Below are positions 35,701 through 50,700 of a DNA stretch of 64,000 nucleotides, piece after piece. The number at the start of each line of letters is the position of its first letter. Positions within the stretch are counted from its first letter, which is position 1. A program made the position numbers and the translations under genes. The notes under the pieces are model-generated. The model saw only the letters and a program-made list of their open reading frames with translations. It was not told the origin of the DNA and searched no databases. Source of the stretch: Macrosoma leucophasiata (taxonomy: Eukaryota > Arthropoda > Insecta > Lepidoptera > Hedylidae); NCBI GenBank assembly GCA_036365455.1, contig JAWQUS010000004.1, positions 7,695,501-7,759,500 of the forward strand, given 5' to 3'.

Positions 35701-38700
35701 GAATTGATGGGTCACTGGAAAAAAAGAGGTTTTTTTATTTCAAAGCACAAGTTATTTAAATGTAAATTGGTATTAGATAAGACAATATAAGGTACTTGTC
35801 TTATCTAATACCTTAGATACAGAAACAGATAGTTTCTTTCAATTTTCTAGTGAACTAGTTTAGAAAACGAAAGAGGTAGGAGCGGAACAATTCTAACAAA
35901 AGAGCTTGCGGGTATTAACTAGTACTTACGATTGTAATTAATTTTGGGATAAAAAATAACCTATGTTAAAGATGCCTGAAATCGATTTGGTTATCGATAT
36001 TGAACAAACTACTTTCAGGATGAGCGCTTATTACCTTACACGTGGTATAGTTACAAACTATCAGAGGTATTCAATAATAATACTCTAATTAAAAAATTTA
36101 ATTGTTCGTATAAGAGATTAACCTTTCGAAATTATAATGTAGAGAAGAGATTAACCTTTCGAGATTATAATGTAGAAATAATCTCATAGTAATAAAAAAA
36201 AAATAGCCTTTATTTTCTACTACACATTAAAATATTTTTTTCCTTTGTTTACTTACACAATTTTTAACATGAAAATCATTTTAACAAACACATATATTTT
36301 TTAAAAAATTTTATACATTTTATTTCCTATAATGGTTGTAACAACATGTTTTATTTTTTTAATATTATAGAAACTACTTTTAAAACATTATAAGATTATT
36401 TTATGTAAGTAGTAGCCTCTGCGGCGTAACCTCTCTCTCCTAAACCTTTCCACACTTCTCTTTCCCTTGCCGTCTGCATCCAATGAGACCCACATCGGTC
36501 TGAAAAAATGTCTCTCCATCTTTTGTTTGGTCTCCCTTTCTTTCTTTTTCTGTCCCTTGGTACCCATTCTGTCAAACGTTTTGTCCATCGATTATTAATC
36601 ATTCTGCAGACATGGCCTGCCCATTGCCATTTCAGTAGCCTTATTCTTTTCCGAACATCAATTAATTTTGTTTTTCCTCTAATGTAATAATTTCCGATTT
36701 TATCCGATAATTTTATTCCGAGCATACTTCTTTCCATTTTGCGTTGACATATAGCCATTTTTTCTTCATCTTAGTCATATATTAAGAATAAATTTAAACT
36801 AAAAGATGTGAATCATTTCATTACCTCTTTATTTATTTAAATTTGTGAGATTTCTTTAGAAAAACAACGCATTTTTCAACTAGTTCAGTGATTCCTCAAG
36901 AATTTTGTTTTAAATAATGAAAGAACCAAACAAGCATACATTTCTACTCTTTCAACTTCTGTAGTATTAGACCTTTTCAATCTCTGCATGAAATTAACTC
37001 ACCAGTTTACCATCAAGCCGGAATACAAACGTGCTGAACACATATCTATGGTAAGCTCTCTATCAATACGATAATTTCAATTCAGACTGATTAAACCAGT
37101 ATATAATATTTAAAAAAGATGCAATGAAATCGTAGGCCAACTCAGATAAGTTAGAAAAAATATATTGACACTAATCTACTTTTACATGTAATGCTGTAAT
37201 TAATGCAAGATAAGAATACTAAGGACATGCAATTACTCATTATTGAAAAAAAAACTGCTTAATTAACTGCCTATTCGAATTAGATAGGTCGTTCGCGATT
37301 GAACGAAACATAAGAACCGGGTCTTCAAATCTGCACGATCCATAGATTCGTTTAATTGAAAATGACCCCCGTTCGTTCCATGACCCGTCATAGCAATTAG
37401 CATAGCTGGTCGCGACGATCCAAGTGATTGAAACGAACCGAGGATATCACTTTGGGATAGCGAACGCGGTTGGATATGTACAAGTATACTGTAAATCCAT
37501 GTATGCAAGTGAAAGCCGGCGCGCGACTTGCAGTTCCGTAAAGCACTCACACTGAAACACCGCACATGTATACATTGTTACGTCTACCACAACCATGCGC
37601 TAACCGCAGTCGTGAATTGCAAGGACTATCGTAAGCGCTTGGTTGGCTTGACGTCCAAATTTCTCTATTGGAACAATCCCAATAAGGTGATTGGGAGAAA
37701 ATAACAAGTTTTAATTATGGAGTTTGGCAACGTCTCCGATAAAACGGCATGTAGGTTCGCCATATATTGTGTATATCAATATATAACCCTCAAACTCTGT
37801 CATTACAGAAGTCTTAATTTAGATAGTAGTTTGATCTCATTCTATCTCTATAAAAATATTAGAAAATTATCAATTTAAAAATGTACACTAATCTTCCACT
37901 AATACTTACGTGTTATGCTGTAATTAATGCAAGATAATAATATTATGGATACGCAAATACTGATTAAAGAAAAAAAACCTGCTATTTAACAACCTATTTA
38001 AATTCGTGATAACTGAATAATGCTGCTAGATTCGTTACGGAATAGAACCTCGCGGTGGGTGATTAAAAAGAACGTGAAAGTAGGAAGAAAATATGTACAT
38101 ATATTATTATTTCTCCATCAATATAAATCGAGACTTCTGCCATGACAGACCTCCAGGGTAATGTGTGTTATTAGACGAAAGATGGATGGTTAACTTATTG
38201 TAAATTGCCGTAAATACTGCAGTCATTGGAATTTGCGAACGCGGACTAAGTTCGGTTGTGGTAAAGACGTATCTGTATATGCATATATGCCTGTGAGTTC
38301 CGTAGAGTTTGCTCACTGATACTCTGCACATGTACGTATTGCCACGCCTAACCACAATCAAGCGCCAACTGCACTTGTGAATTGCAAGCACTGTAGTAAT
38401 TTTCTCCATTGCAGCAATCACAACATGGCCTATATTGTGATTGCTCTAATGGAGAATTAACGGTAAATCGTTTTTTATGATTCCGTAATAAACAAAACTC
38501 ATAAAGAATCGTCATGTCTGTCTGTCCGTCCATCCTTATGTCACAGCCACTTTATCCCCAAATTATTAGATAAACTAAAGATAAACTTGAAACCCTACTC
38601 AAAAATAATGTATACTATAGTTCTTATAAAAACTTTTATTGAAATTTAGTTTGAGATGTTCCCAATGATTTTTGAAATATGACATATTTTCAAATACTGT

Positions 38701-41700
38701 AAATATAACTCTCAATAAACATTACTTCCTACTACGGAACCCTTCATGGGCGAATCCGATTTTCAATTGTTTTTTTTTTTTTAATTGGACGTATGTAGAC
38801 GGCTAATCTCTAGGCAGCCTTATCGTCCACTCCACCGGGCAGGTGGTAAGTGCAAATATCAGACAGGTTCAGTTTAAATAAATAATTATGCATAAATGTA
38901 CACCTGTATCTTGCGTCTGCTTCTTTGGAATACTTCAAGCGTGTAATTATTTTAATAAACCACGCCCGCACGTTTTCTGGCCACACCTCAGTCTGAATTT
39001 GAGTGGACTATATTATGTGGAGTATATTAATTAGTTCCTCAAGTTAGCCATTATGATAACCACGTGAATATGTTTGTCTAGGACAAGCATGTATATTTAA
39101 ATGTCTTTTTTTCTCCTCCTCAACAAATGGGACGTTGACCGTGCATTAGTTATTTTATACACTTTTTTATATCTGTGAATAATATTAATGATGATACGCT
39201 TGCATTAAAAAGAAAGACAGATCGTAATTTTATCTAGTAAAGAAAAAGGCAACTGCGAGTCGGGCTTTGTGCAATTGAATTCTGTAGATGGATAATGTTG
39301 GTAGGTGGTAATGATGGTGCAGAAACGATAACCCATTTGCAATCTGGGTCCATACCATGACATATAAATTCGATTCAATTAAAAAAACTTCCAAAATATT
39401 AAAAAAATAAGATAAAAATGGTGCTAGAGTTCCAGTGTTGGAACTCGAAGGCTTAGACACTACCGCATTACCTAATCTAACTGCCACCAAGTGATAGAGT
39501 TCAACACGTGTTGTTAGATGAGTGTTGGTTAGATGTATCATATGAACTGCATGCTTTTTTGCCACCTTTGTAACTTCACGTAATTTCACGCCTGTAATCC
39601 CTGAAGGGGTAGGCAGAGGTAAATGCATGCATTCAAGCATACATGCAAACACCCAAGATTCGCCAGTTACGTTTTTGGCCCATGTCACAGGTAGCGAGCC
39701 TGTTGCCATCTCCGGCCACATTACCAAACTCCGTGGTATTGGAAAACTGCCAGAAAATGGAAAAATCCCAATAGAACCAGAGATAAAGCATTTTAAACAG
39801 TTATCTCTGATAGCCTCCGACCCGGGAATCGAACCCAGGACCTCCAGCGCAGTAGTAGTAGTAACAAAACATCACTTACCTAACTTCACCGACGTAAGTA
39901 ACAGAGGGTGCTTCCATGATCCCTGTGCCAATTCCTAGCAAAGCATTGCCGATGAACAGGGAAGGTACGTCCCAAGAAAAGTAAATTAGAAGCCAAGCTA
40001 TTAGATGCGGTATGTTCACCACAAAGAGTGCCTTTTTGCGTCCAAAATAATCCAGTAGAGGACCGGAGAATATGCTGCCAAGCGGTTGACACAGGAAAGC
40101 CATGCTGCCTGAAAATAAGGAAATATTGTTGTTATGTATTCAAATGACTTTTTTTTTTATGTTATGGATGTGGCAAACAAGCATGCAGTTCACATTGATG
40201 TTAAGTGATGACTGCAGCCTATAGACACCCACACAAAGACCAAGGTCAAAATGCAGATGCGTTGCCACTCCTGAGGCCTAAGGTGTTATGCCACTGTGCC
40301 GGAAATTACAGGGCCGTACATTACCACCTGACCGGAACACGATAGTGCTGAACACTACCATTTAGCGGCAAGTATATTAGGTAATGCGGTGGTGAATACG
40401 CCCGCGAGCTCCGTCACTGGAGCTCAACCACCAGTAAAATCGAACCAGATCGACTGCAAATCGAATCAGAAATTTCATGCCTAGTATCTACTGATAGGCT
40501 TAGGAATAAAAGAATAAAAGATATTGATACTTTTTTTATGTTATGGAAGTGGAAAACAAGCATGCAGTTCACATTGATGTTAAGTGATGACTGCAGCTTA
40601 TAGACACATTAGACACCCACACTAAGACCAAAGTCAAAATGCAGATGCGTTACCACTCCTGAGGCCTAAGGTGTTATGCCTCTGTGGCGGAAAATACAGG
40701 GCCATATATTACCACCTGACCGGAACACGACAGTGCTAAACACTAACATTTAGCGGCAAGTATATTAGGTAATGCGGTGGTGCCTACGCCCGCGAGCTCC
40801 GTCACTGGAGCTCTACCACCAGTACAACACGTTTCATTCGTTGTCATCCCAATGGCCACCCTCAGATCTTGGAGTGTGGCAATGAATAGAAAACTACTTC
40901 TTCTAGACTTTGTCATCACAATATTGCGATACTGTTTAAGTTCGCGTTTGAATAGATGAGAAAAAAAATTCTGTTAGAATGCAATCGAGTTCTTAGAGGT
41001 TTTTTGTAGTGTTTATAGGTATTGTCCTTCCGCTAAATGGTAGTGTTCAGCACTATCGTGTTCCGGTCAGGTGGTAATGTATGGCCCTGTAATTTCCGGC
41101 ACAGAGGCATAACACCTTAGGGCTTTAGGCCTCAGGAGTGTTAACGCATCTGCATTATGACCTTGGTCTTTTTGTAAGTGTCTATAGGCTGCAGTCATCA
41201 CTTAACATCAATGTGAACGGCATGCTTATATGCCATTCCCATTACATAAAAAAAGCATTTCTTTTATAAGTTTTTGTAAGTAGTTGTTTGCCATTCATTG
41301 GCACATTCCAAGCTCTGAGTATGGGCATTAGGAAGGTATGTATGTATCTTCACGCCAGGTCCCTAACGGGGTAGGCAGAGAGTGTAGAGCGCCAGACATC
41401 CCGGTTCTGACAAACCTCTCGTGCCTCGTCTACCTTCATCATTCTCTTCATACATGCACGCCGATTCCTAAGACTTTTGACCCCACCATCAGACAGAACT
41501 CGACCTATTTGGTCATGGTAGGTCAGCCTTGGTCTTCCTGGGCCTCTGCAACCATCCACATTCGCATTGTAAAGGTGATTTTCTTAAATTGGAATGAGCA
41601 GGTTAGCTTATTTACTCGACGATATACGAGTATGTATCGAATTTTAACGCCGTTAACAAACTGCTCGGATTTTGAAGCAATTCAATGGGACTGATGGTCA

Positions 41701-44700
41701 GAAAAGAAGACGTAAGTGATCCTATAAGGCTGTATTTTCCTTTTGAGGTACGAAACCCTAAAAATAAGGAAACATAATCAAACTCGTGAAGTTTTCCGAC
41801 TTTATTCGTCTCTCGTCTGACAAATATTATAGTTCTTTAGTTATTAATATTAAAACAACAAAAAAGATGTCATGAAAAAGGTTAAAAAACATATAAAGTA
41901 CCTATATTTTCACGCCCTTCGGGTTTCTCTTTATGAGGATTTGGATTTCGAAGGTCGCTTTTTAGCCGACTTCAAAAAAAGGAAGAGTTCTTTATAATTA
42001 TATTAAACATAGTCATTTAATAAATTAGTAGGACTCTAAGGTATTGCAGAGCGGAACTTCGATGATTTCAAATTTAGACTTCAATTGAAGCTTTATAGAT
42101 ACCTACGATCGATAGAATTGATTGGATAATAAATACGTTAGCAAATAGAATGCCGATAATATAAATCTCGATGTCAAATTATTCAAAGATATTCTCCTCG
42201 ACAAACACATAACTTGCATTGAACTGTGTTTTTGGTGACGAAACACGTTTATAAGTACTCTATTTGAGTGTGACGTACAGGAACGTGTTTTTTTACTGGT
42301 GATAGAGTTACTAGAGGGAGTAAACACCGCAATAACTAATCCATCCATCGGCTGTTTATTGGTAGTGTTCAGCATTATCTTGTTCCTGTGATCTGCGTGT
42401 TTTCTTTGAGCCTCACATGGTTAATGGACGACATCACATAGGTATCTATATTTGTTTAAGCATCGATACCTATTGTATGTGTCGTAAACTTTCAAAATTA
42501 TAAGTCACAACACCATTTGTAAACAAAATGTGTGTGTTGTGACGTATCCCATATTCGCCCAATTCATTTTACATTTTCGCTAATTCGACTGTTCCGTTTC
42601 AAAACCCGGTAACGAGGTAGAACTAAACTTTACAAGAGAGGTCAAAACCTTCCTGTTCTTCCCATGACACCGACTAAATAAGAGCTTAACAGTAACTACA
42701 AATTGGTTTAAGTAAATACATATCTAGCCTTACAGTCGCTAACAACCTTATCAATCAAACTCTACATTGATGTGAAACGTTATAATAAAGCGAAGTAATC
42801 ATTAATGATAATTAAGTAAATTAGTCTGTCGTAATCTCATGTTATTTTTAGAGGTCCGTATTGAAATTGTAATGACCGATAGGCTCAGGTCATGCCACGA
42901 TTTACAATTCGATGCTTCAGGTAAACTTTTAATAACAAAATTATGAGAAAAAGAGCTTGAGAAAAAGGTTTATCCTGAGGTCACAGGTTCGATTCCTGCC
43001 CGAAGTCAAATTTTTCTTTCCATTTTTTCTTTAATTTCTAAATTTCACTCGCATGTGTTATTGCGAAAAATTAATATTACAATATCTAAACTAGGTGAGC
43101 CGGCGAACTTGGTACCCCTATCGAAACCTAGGTAAAATTTAAAATATTTGTTTAAAAAAAATCCTTTACTTGACATTAACGAATACATAAAAGAAAGATT
43201 TATCAAATTTGGTGTCGTAGTTTGGAAGTGATGAATTCGGTTTAACCTAATATAAAACGAACTTCGTCCCATCACTACTCTAATCACTAGTGTAAAGTAG
43301 TCTAATCTAAATCTAAACTAATATTATAAAGAGGTAATATTTTTTTGTAATGAATAGGCTCAATAACTAATGGACCGATTTTAAAAATTATTTCACTATT
43401 CGAAAGCTACATTATCAACGGGTAACATAGGCTATATTTTATTTTGAAAAAAAAAAATAGGGTAAGATATTTGGGTTTTTCAGACACATGGTGTAAAAAA
43501 TCAACCAGAAAAGTTACTTGTTTTCGTACTTTGCTATAAAAGATATCGAGGAAGACTTTAGGCTATAGATATACATAGATATGTATAATCATCACGCTAA
43601 GACGAATAGGAGAGGGTAGGCAACATTGCACCATCTTATATATAAAATTTCCATGTCACAATGTTAGTTACCGAACTCCTCTGAAACGGCTGGACCGATT
43701 CTCATGAAATTTTGTGAGCATATGGGATAGGTCTGAGAATCGGCCAACATCTATTTTTCATAACATTTTAAAACATTTTTTTTGTATTTTCTAGGGCGAT
43801 ACGAAGTTTGCCGCGACAGCTACTAACGACCCACCTCGGCTTCGCGCGGGTGTAATGTACTCGTAGATACAGGTAATTTGATGCCATTTTCAATCATCGA
43901 TTCCTACCGATCCAAATGTTCAGAACGATAATTGACGACTGACCGTTATGAGTAGCACAGTAAATATGGTCGTTAAGTTTTCTTAAAATTATAAATTTTT
44001 GCGCAACTATTCGCTTTTTTTTCTTACACACAACACAAAAATAATTAGCGAAATCGGTCCAGCCGTTTTCGAGTTTTAGGCTTAGCAACAAACACATTTA
44101 GTGATATTTTTTTTTTTAAATTGAAAACAATTTAATTTTATAAAATTCTTAAAGACATTCTATTATCTATACAAATAAATAAAATTGGAGTGTCTGTTTG
44201 TAATAAAAAAACAACCGCTTTTTACTAAATGCATATGTATGTATACACGGTACATATACCAAAACAACATTTTTTACAATTTTCGTCTGTCTGTCTGTTT
44301 GGCGGGGCTAATCTTGGGAACGGCTCGACCGATTTTGACGGGACTTTCACTGGCAGATAGCTGATGTGACAAGGAGTAACTTAGGCTACTTTTATACTAG
44401 CTGCGCCTCCGACTTCGTCCGGGTATATACTGAACAATCATAAATTCTCACGCGGACGGAGTCGCGGGCACAGCTAGTTTATAAATAAATTAAGCAATGA
44501 GTGTAGGTGTTGTAGGCTAACAAAAGTTGAAAGGATTATCCAAATGTTTTAATGTAAATTATACAAACTAACTTACTTTTACTTACGGAACTTTTCTTGT
44601 GGCACTTAGGTTTACACTTCATTAAGTGTTTTTTATTCTATTCGATACATTATTCATTTTTAATCGAGTTGTCCTTCATTACAGATATTTGTAAGTAACC

Positions 44701-47700
44701 TCCATAAGTTCAATAAAACAATTACCTATTCTTACAACATATTTAACTTAGAAGTCTTATAATGAATTCTGTTTTTTTATGGACCCATAAAATTGAACCC
44801 TGTTAGGTGGAATGTGGTTAAAATTTTCCAAACCTATGCCTCTCTTAAGATATATCAAGTAACAAGTCAAGGTTATATAAACACTTCCTTATTCGATAGC
44901 CTACAATACCAGACCCTCATTAGAAAATACTTGAAAATAAGAAATATGGCATCGTAAGATATAAGACGTTTCAAAATTAACGCAAAATAATTTAAATCCC
45001 CTTTTCTGTTTATACGATTTTGCTTTAAAAATGATTTGACTATTCTGTGGGCTACATATCCGGGCTAAGAGTAGCTGGTCGAGTACTGTCTGAAGATACA
45101 TACATACATCATATCAACGAATTGCAATGTAAATTTTTAATGTTTTTTTTTTATTATTATGGCATCGCTAATACGCATATTGCCAGTGTCAAGTAAAACG
45201 ATATTTCGTATTTATTTAAGCAGCGTCAAAGTTAGTATAATAGGTAAGTATCAAGTATATAAGTTATCAAGTATAATATGTCAGTCAAGTGAGTTACAGT
45301 CAAGTTATTCGAGTAAAGCGATGGCTACTTTACCAGAACATTTACAATGAAGTTTTGGAGGCAACCTGAAAGGTCGTGTTTTCGCACTGTTATTCTATTT
45401 CACTATACACGGGCACTGTAATAAACCAATATCAAACAAAAGGCCACCAACTTTATTCAATATAACTTAAAAATACACCAAGAAAATGAAATAAAATAAG
45501 AGCACCATACGCCTCTTTCAAGGTCCGCCGCCAAAACTCCTAATGTATTTTTAGTATGTGCCATTGTGATTGTTATGAAAAACCTACAGACAAAAATAGC
45601 AAGTATCGTAAAGAAGGTTTTTTTTTTAGATTTCTTTTAGTTATTTCTGGCACAGAGTAGCAAAACATCTAAGGGCTTAGGACGATGAACGCTTCCTCAT
45701 TAAGATCTCCGTGGTGAAGGTTTTTATGTAATCTCTATACAGGGGCGGATTGCCCTATAGGCCGAGTAATCCCGGGAGGGCGACAAAATTTAGGGGGCGG
45801 CAAAATTTAGTCGTTTTTTTCAAAGTAGTTGCCTACGCGTGTACGTGTAAAATCTCAAAAATGTGTCCATAAAGCATCTCGCAAAAAAATTAACACGTAT
45901 GGCAATAACGATCATTAGAAGAATTAATTAAATCACTTACTATCGTTTTTTTCATTTTATTTTTTCATTTCATTTTATTTAATTTCTATATAGTTCATCT
46001 ATTTTTTTATGCTATACAGCACGGGGAGGGGGGAAGGCGGCAATCTTTCATAGGCTTAGGGCAGCCAACGTATCAAATCCGCCCCTGTCTCTGTAGGCTG
46101 TATGTACGAGTACATATTCCGTTATCATCAATGTGAACTGCGTACTTGTTTGCCACTTTCAATCGACAGTGCCATTACAGTTGGGTTCCCCCAACAGGTA
46201 GGTAGCTTCAACACTTCAATATAATAATATCACTAAAATATTAATTAATGAACATTGTAGGTATAATATATACCTCCACAACTATATGTTGACGAAATGT
46301 TGGTATCACATATCACATTGCCAGAGGTATAAAATGACATATCGATTACCTACCATGGTCGAGATCGCAAGTACATTCACAAATAGTTCATGTTTTCATA
46401 CATTCTTGTGATTTTATGATTTAAGTACCTCGGTAACTTATAAACGGCCAGTAGGTATTTCTAGGCTTGTGATATCAGGTAAATTGAAGGAATATAGTTT
46501 TTTTTATGTAACAAAGGTGGAAAACAAGCATGCAGTTCACATTTATGTTAATTGATTGCAGGCTATAGACACGAAGACCAGAGGCCAAAATGCAGATGCG
46601 TTGCCACCCCTGAGACTTTCGTTGTTATGTCTCTGTGATAGTTATTACGGAGCCATACATTACCATCTAACCGGAACACGATAGTGCAGCAGACTACCAT
46701 TTAGCGGCAGATACATTAGGTAATGCGGTAGTGCTTACGTCCACGAGGTCCTACACTGAAACTCTACCACCAGTAAAACACTAGTTATCTAAGACGTGGG
46801 AGCACAGTGGTGCTACTATTGGCGACAGATAGATTTAGTAATGCAGTGGCATACCAATACCAATACATATAATTGCTTGTGCTCACCACTGTCGTGCTAA
46901 GGCTAGATGGCAACGTAGGTAGTAACGTAACTTTGTTTTGTTACGCGTAGGTACGTTGACAAAACAACTTAGGCCTCAGGGGTGGTAACGCAACGTAAAA
47001 CGTTATTCACACATTTAATATTTAGGTATATACACTAGACTACAAGCCCATGTTAAAAAATTGATGGGTCATTTGAACCACCAGGTGACCTATCTAGAGC
47101 GATATAAGAGCATAAAATAATAAGATTCAGCACTATGCCGTCACTTGTAAGCTGTCCAACTGAGTGCAGGTGAGAATTCAAAAGTACAGGTAGACTCAGT
47201 ACATTTTGGTCACATATTTTTGTACGGCATTCTTACCAACGATAGACCCATTAAAAATAATAAGAAAACGCACAGTGCCGTACAAAAATGGTGCGCCACG
47301 AAGTCGGATTTTTTTTTTATTTTCCGACAATTACCGGGGTAAATTTGGTCATTTGATTTTGTACGGCATCTGTGTCATACTATTTCAATAATGCTTTCAA
47401 TTCATTATTCCGCAACGCCGTACAAAAATCATGCGACAAGGGGAAGAAATCGAGAGTTGCAACCCCCTCTCTTTCCGTAGTCCAGGGGGTGATTTGACAC
47501 AACATGAAATAAACTTATTTTGAAATTATTTTATGCATAGATAATATTTTTTCATGTGCCGTACATTTTCGTTGGTTCAAAGGGGAAAAAAAACCGAAAA
47601 AGAAAAAATCAAAAAGAAAAATTCCATATAACGAAATGTAAGGTGAATTTTTCTTTATATTTTGATAATAAAATATGTGAGGGTAGTTTGTTAACTTTGG

Positions 47701-50700
47701 TGTTACCATACGGATTTGTATGGTGTTGTGTAATCCCTGATTAAAAAAATGAATTAAGAAAGTATTCGAAATAATGAAATTTGAATTATTTTTAATATTT
47801 TTGAATATTTTAATACTTTTTAATTCTTTATCTTATGGAGAATTAACATTGTCAATATTTTTGAATACTTTTTTTAACCAGGGATATTATTATATGTGAG
47901 ACAATTGAATAAATTCGTGTTAAATGTGCATTCTAAGCTACTGTGCAACGTTTAGCATTTGTAGGGAATATCGTATTTTATTCGGATGTACTCGGCTTGG
48001 ACCCGAGTAAAGAGAACCCGTATTTTGTATTTTTATCATTAAATTTATCGAATTTTTCGAAAAAAAGTGATTGTTTTATTTATTCACATCATTACAATGA
48101 AACAAATCAATTATATGTATGTATCAATAATGTTTGAAGTATATATTAAACCAAAAAGTATATAAAACTGTTGATACTGGGATTGACAGTTTCAATTCTT
48201 GGACATAATATACACACCGTTTCAGTTTAGTTAGACGTCATAGTGATTTTATCATATTATCAATTGTCCTCTTCAAAAATATGTTAATACCGTACTGTAT
48301 CAGATGGCCATAAAGTACCCTCAAAATTGAAGCGTTGATTTCATCAGCCTAAAAGATATGGTTTGCACAAAAATGTACGGCATCATTTTTTCCTAATTCA
48401 TCTATGTTAATACTATTTAAAACAAGAAATAAAATGTATAAAACTATTATATTTCATTAATCAATGATATTTAAATTTTTACAATAATTTGCAAAATTTC
48501 AGTTTTTGCATTTCTCTATAATTTTTTTTAGAACGGTTTCTTTTGAACGGCAATACTATATAACAATTGTATTTTATAATATCATGTTAAAAAAAAAGTT
48601 CCCGTACAGGTTCAAATGATTTTACAGCTTTATAAATCAAAAATACGATGAAATTAAGATAATTATTGATATACATTCAAGGGAACAATCATTTTTTGAC
48701 GGCATTACTTTTAATAGTACTTTTGAGTGCTACATAATGTTTTGGAACCGATGCCGTACTTTTTCAAATCACCCCCTGGACTACGGACAGAAAGGGGGTT
48801 GCAACTCTCGATTTTTTCCCCTTGTCGCATGATTTTTGTACGGCGTTGCGGAATAATGAATTGAAAGCATTATTGAAATAGTATGACACAGATGCCGTAC
48901 AAAATCAAATGACCAAATTTACCCCGGTAATTGTTGGAAAATAAAAAAAAATTCCGACTTCGTGGCGCACCATTTTTGTACGGCACTGTGCGTTTTCTTA
49001 TTATTTTTAATGGGTCTATCGTTGGTAAGAATGCCGTACAAAAATACGTGACCAAAATGTACTAAGTCTACCTGTACTTTTGAATTCTCACCTGCACTCA
49101 GTTGGACAGCTTACAAGTGACGGCATAGTGCTGAATCTTATTATTTTATGCTCTTATATCGCTCTAGATAGGTCACCTGGTGGTTCAAATGACCCATCAA
49201 TTTTTTAACATGGGCTTGTAGTCTACACATTGCATATATACACACAAACATGCTTCATATGTTGTTTGTTTTAGAGTTCCAATATTTTAAGCCTTCAAAA
49301 GTAGGTAAGTAGGTACACCGAGAATTCCAATTCCAAATGTGCTATTTTTTTTATCCCGAATGGAATAATTTGTTATTCAATAAATAGATAAGTTAATACA
49401 ATAATAAGAATTCAGTATAAAATTAAATTGTATTTTTGGAAAAAAGAAACTACTTTATAACGCGTTTAAAATTTTATTATTTTTGTTGGACCGTGCAAAT
49501 GCAAAAATAATTAAAAAAAATAATTAAATTTTATAAAAGCATTTAGTAGTTTTACAAAAAACGAACATCTTTTTACTGATAAGAGATTTTCATCCAGTCT
49601 AATAAACTAAATGTCATAACTAAATGTAATAAAAGTGACATGTGCTCAAGGAATATTTATGTATTTTTTTAATAAAATTCATGTATTAGTGAAGGAAAAG
49701 TAATTGATTAATATTATTTATTCAAAATTAAGCACATATTATTTAAATAACTGACATTTACATGTGTTTAGGTGATAATCACTAACCTACTTGCCGGTTA
49801 CCTGCACTCACAACACTGCACTTTGCACTGCTTATTGTTTCACTTGGTGCACTGTAATACTACAATCCTGCAAAATGTCCACTCTAAATGATATTGCTGA
49901 TTTGCAAAGAACAACCATGGAAGCTTTGAATCAGCGCATGACTGAATTTGAAGCGCACCTGAGTGCCGCCTCCACAGGATGTGATCTCACTACACTCAAC
50001 AGGGATTTTTCACAGTTCAAGGATCATGTGTGGAATGTGCTGAATGCCTTGCAGAAACAAATTGCAGATTTAAGTCACAACATTGACATAATCGAGATGC
50101 GCCATAGGAAAAAATTCCTTTTGTTGGGTGGTGTTCCAGAAAAGCCTGGTGAATGTGTTCTGGATGAAGTGATCTCGGTTCTCCATGATAAACTGGGTGT
50201 CAATAATGTGGTACAATCCTCTTTCAAAGTTTGTCATTGGTTTGGAAGAGTCACTGATGGCCGTTCCAGACCAATCCTTATTTGTTTTTCGGATACCGCT
50301 ATCAAGGCAAATGTGTGGAGCAGGAAGACAAAACTCAAGGGTTCGCCATTTAAAGTAACTGAGTTTTTGACCCGCCATAGGCAGTCTATTTTATCTAATG
50401 CACGAGGGCTTCTTGGTATGACGAATGTATGGACCCTGGATGGAAATATCTACGCCAAGCTGCCAGATAATTCTCGTCGTCGACTGATGAGCCAAGACGA
50501 CATCAAGATACTTGCTGCTGATCTGAATAAATCATCCTCTTCATCCGCTGCAGCAAAATCGATGTCCTCGCAGGCCAAATCGGATGCTGCGCCAACCACC
50601 AGGTCGAAGAGAATACTAAAAAACAAATAGTTCTGTTTGTCTTCCTCGTAATAGTCCGTATGTAGATTTGTTGTTATTTTCTTGTCTTTTGTTTTTTGAC

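Noticed and set aside
37263..38421. ORFs of about 100 residues in each tandem unit
   Set aside because: The two units do not share the frame, so the conservation is not at protein level.
42960..43012. ggttcgattcctgcc, a B-box-like sequence
   Set aside because: The T stem pairs poorly and no tRNA 5' half is visible; a SINE scrap at best.
47206..49055. Two nearly identical 61-residue ORFs on opposite strands
   Set aside because: They are the same stretch of the terminal inverted repeat read twice, with no coding evidence.
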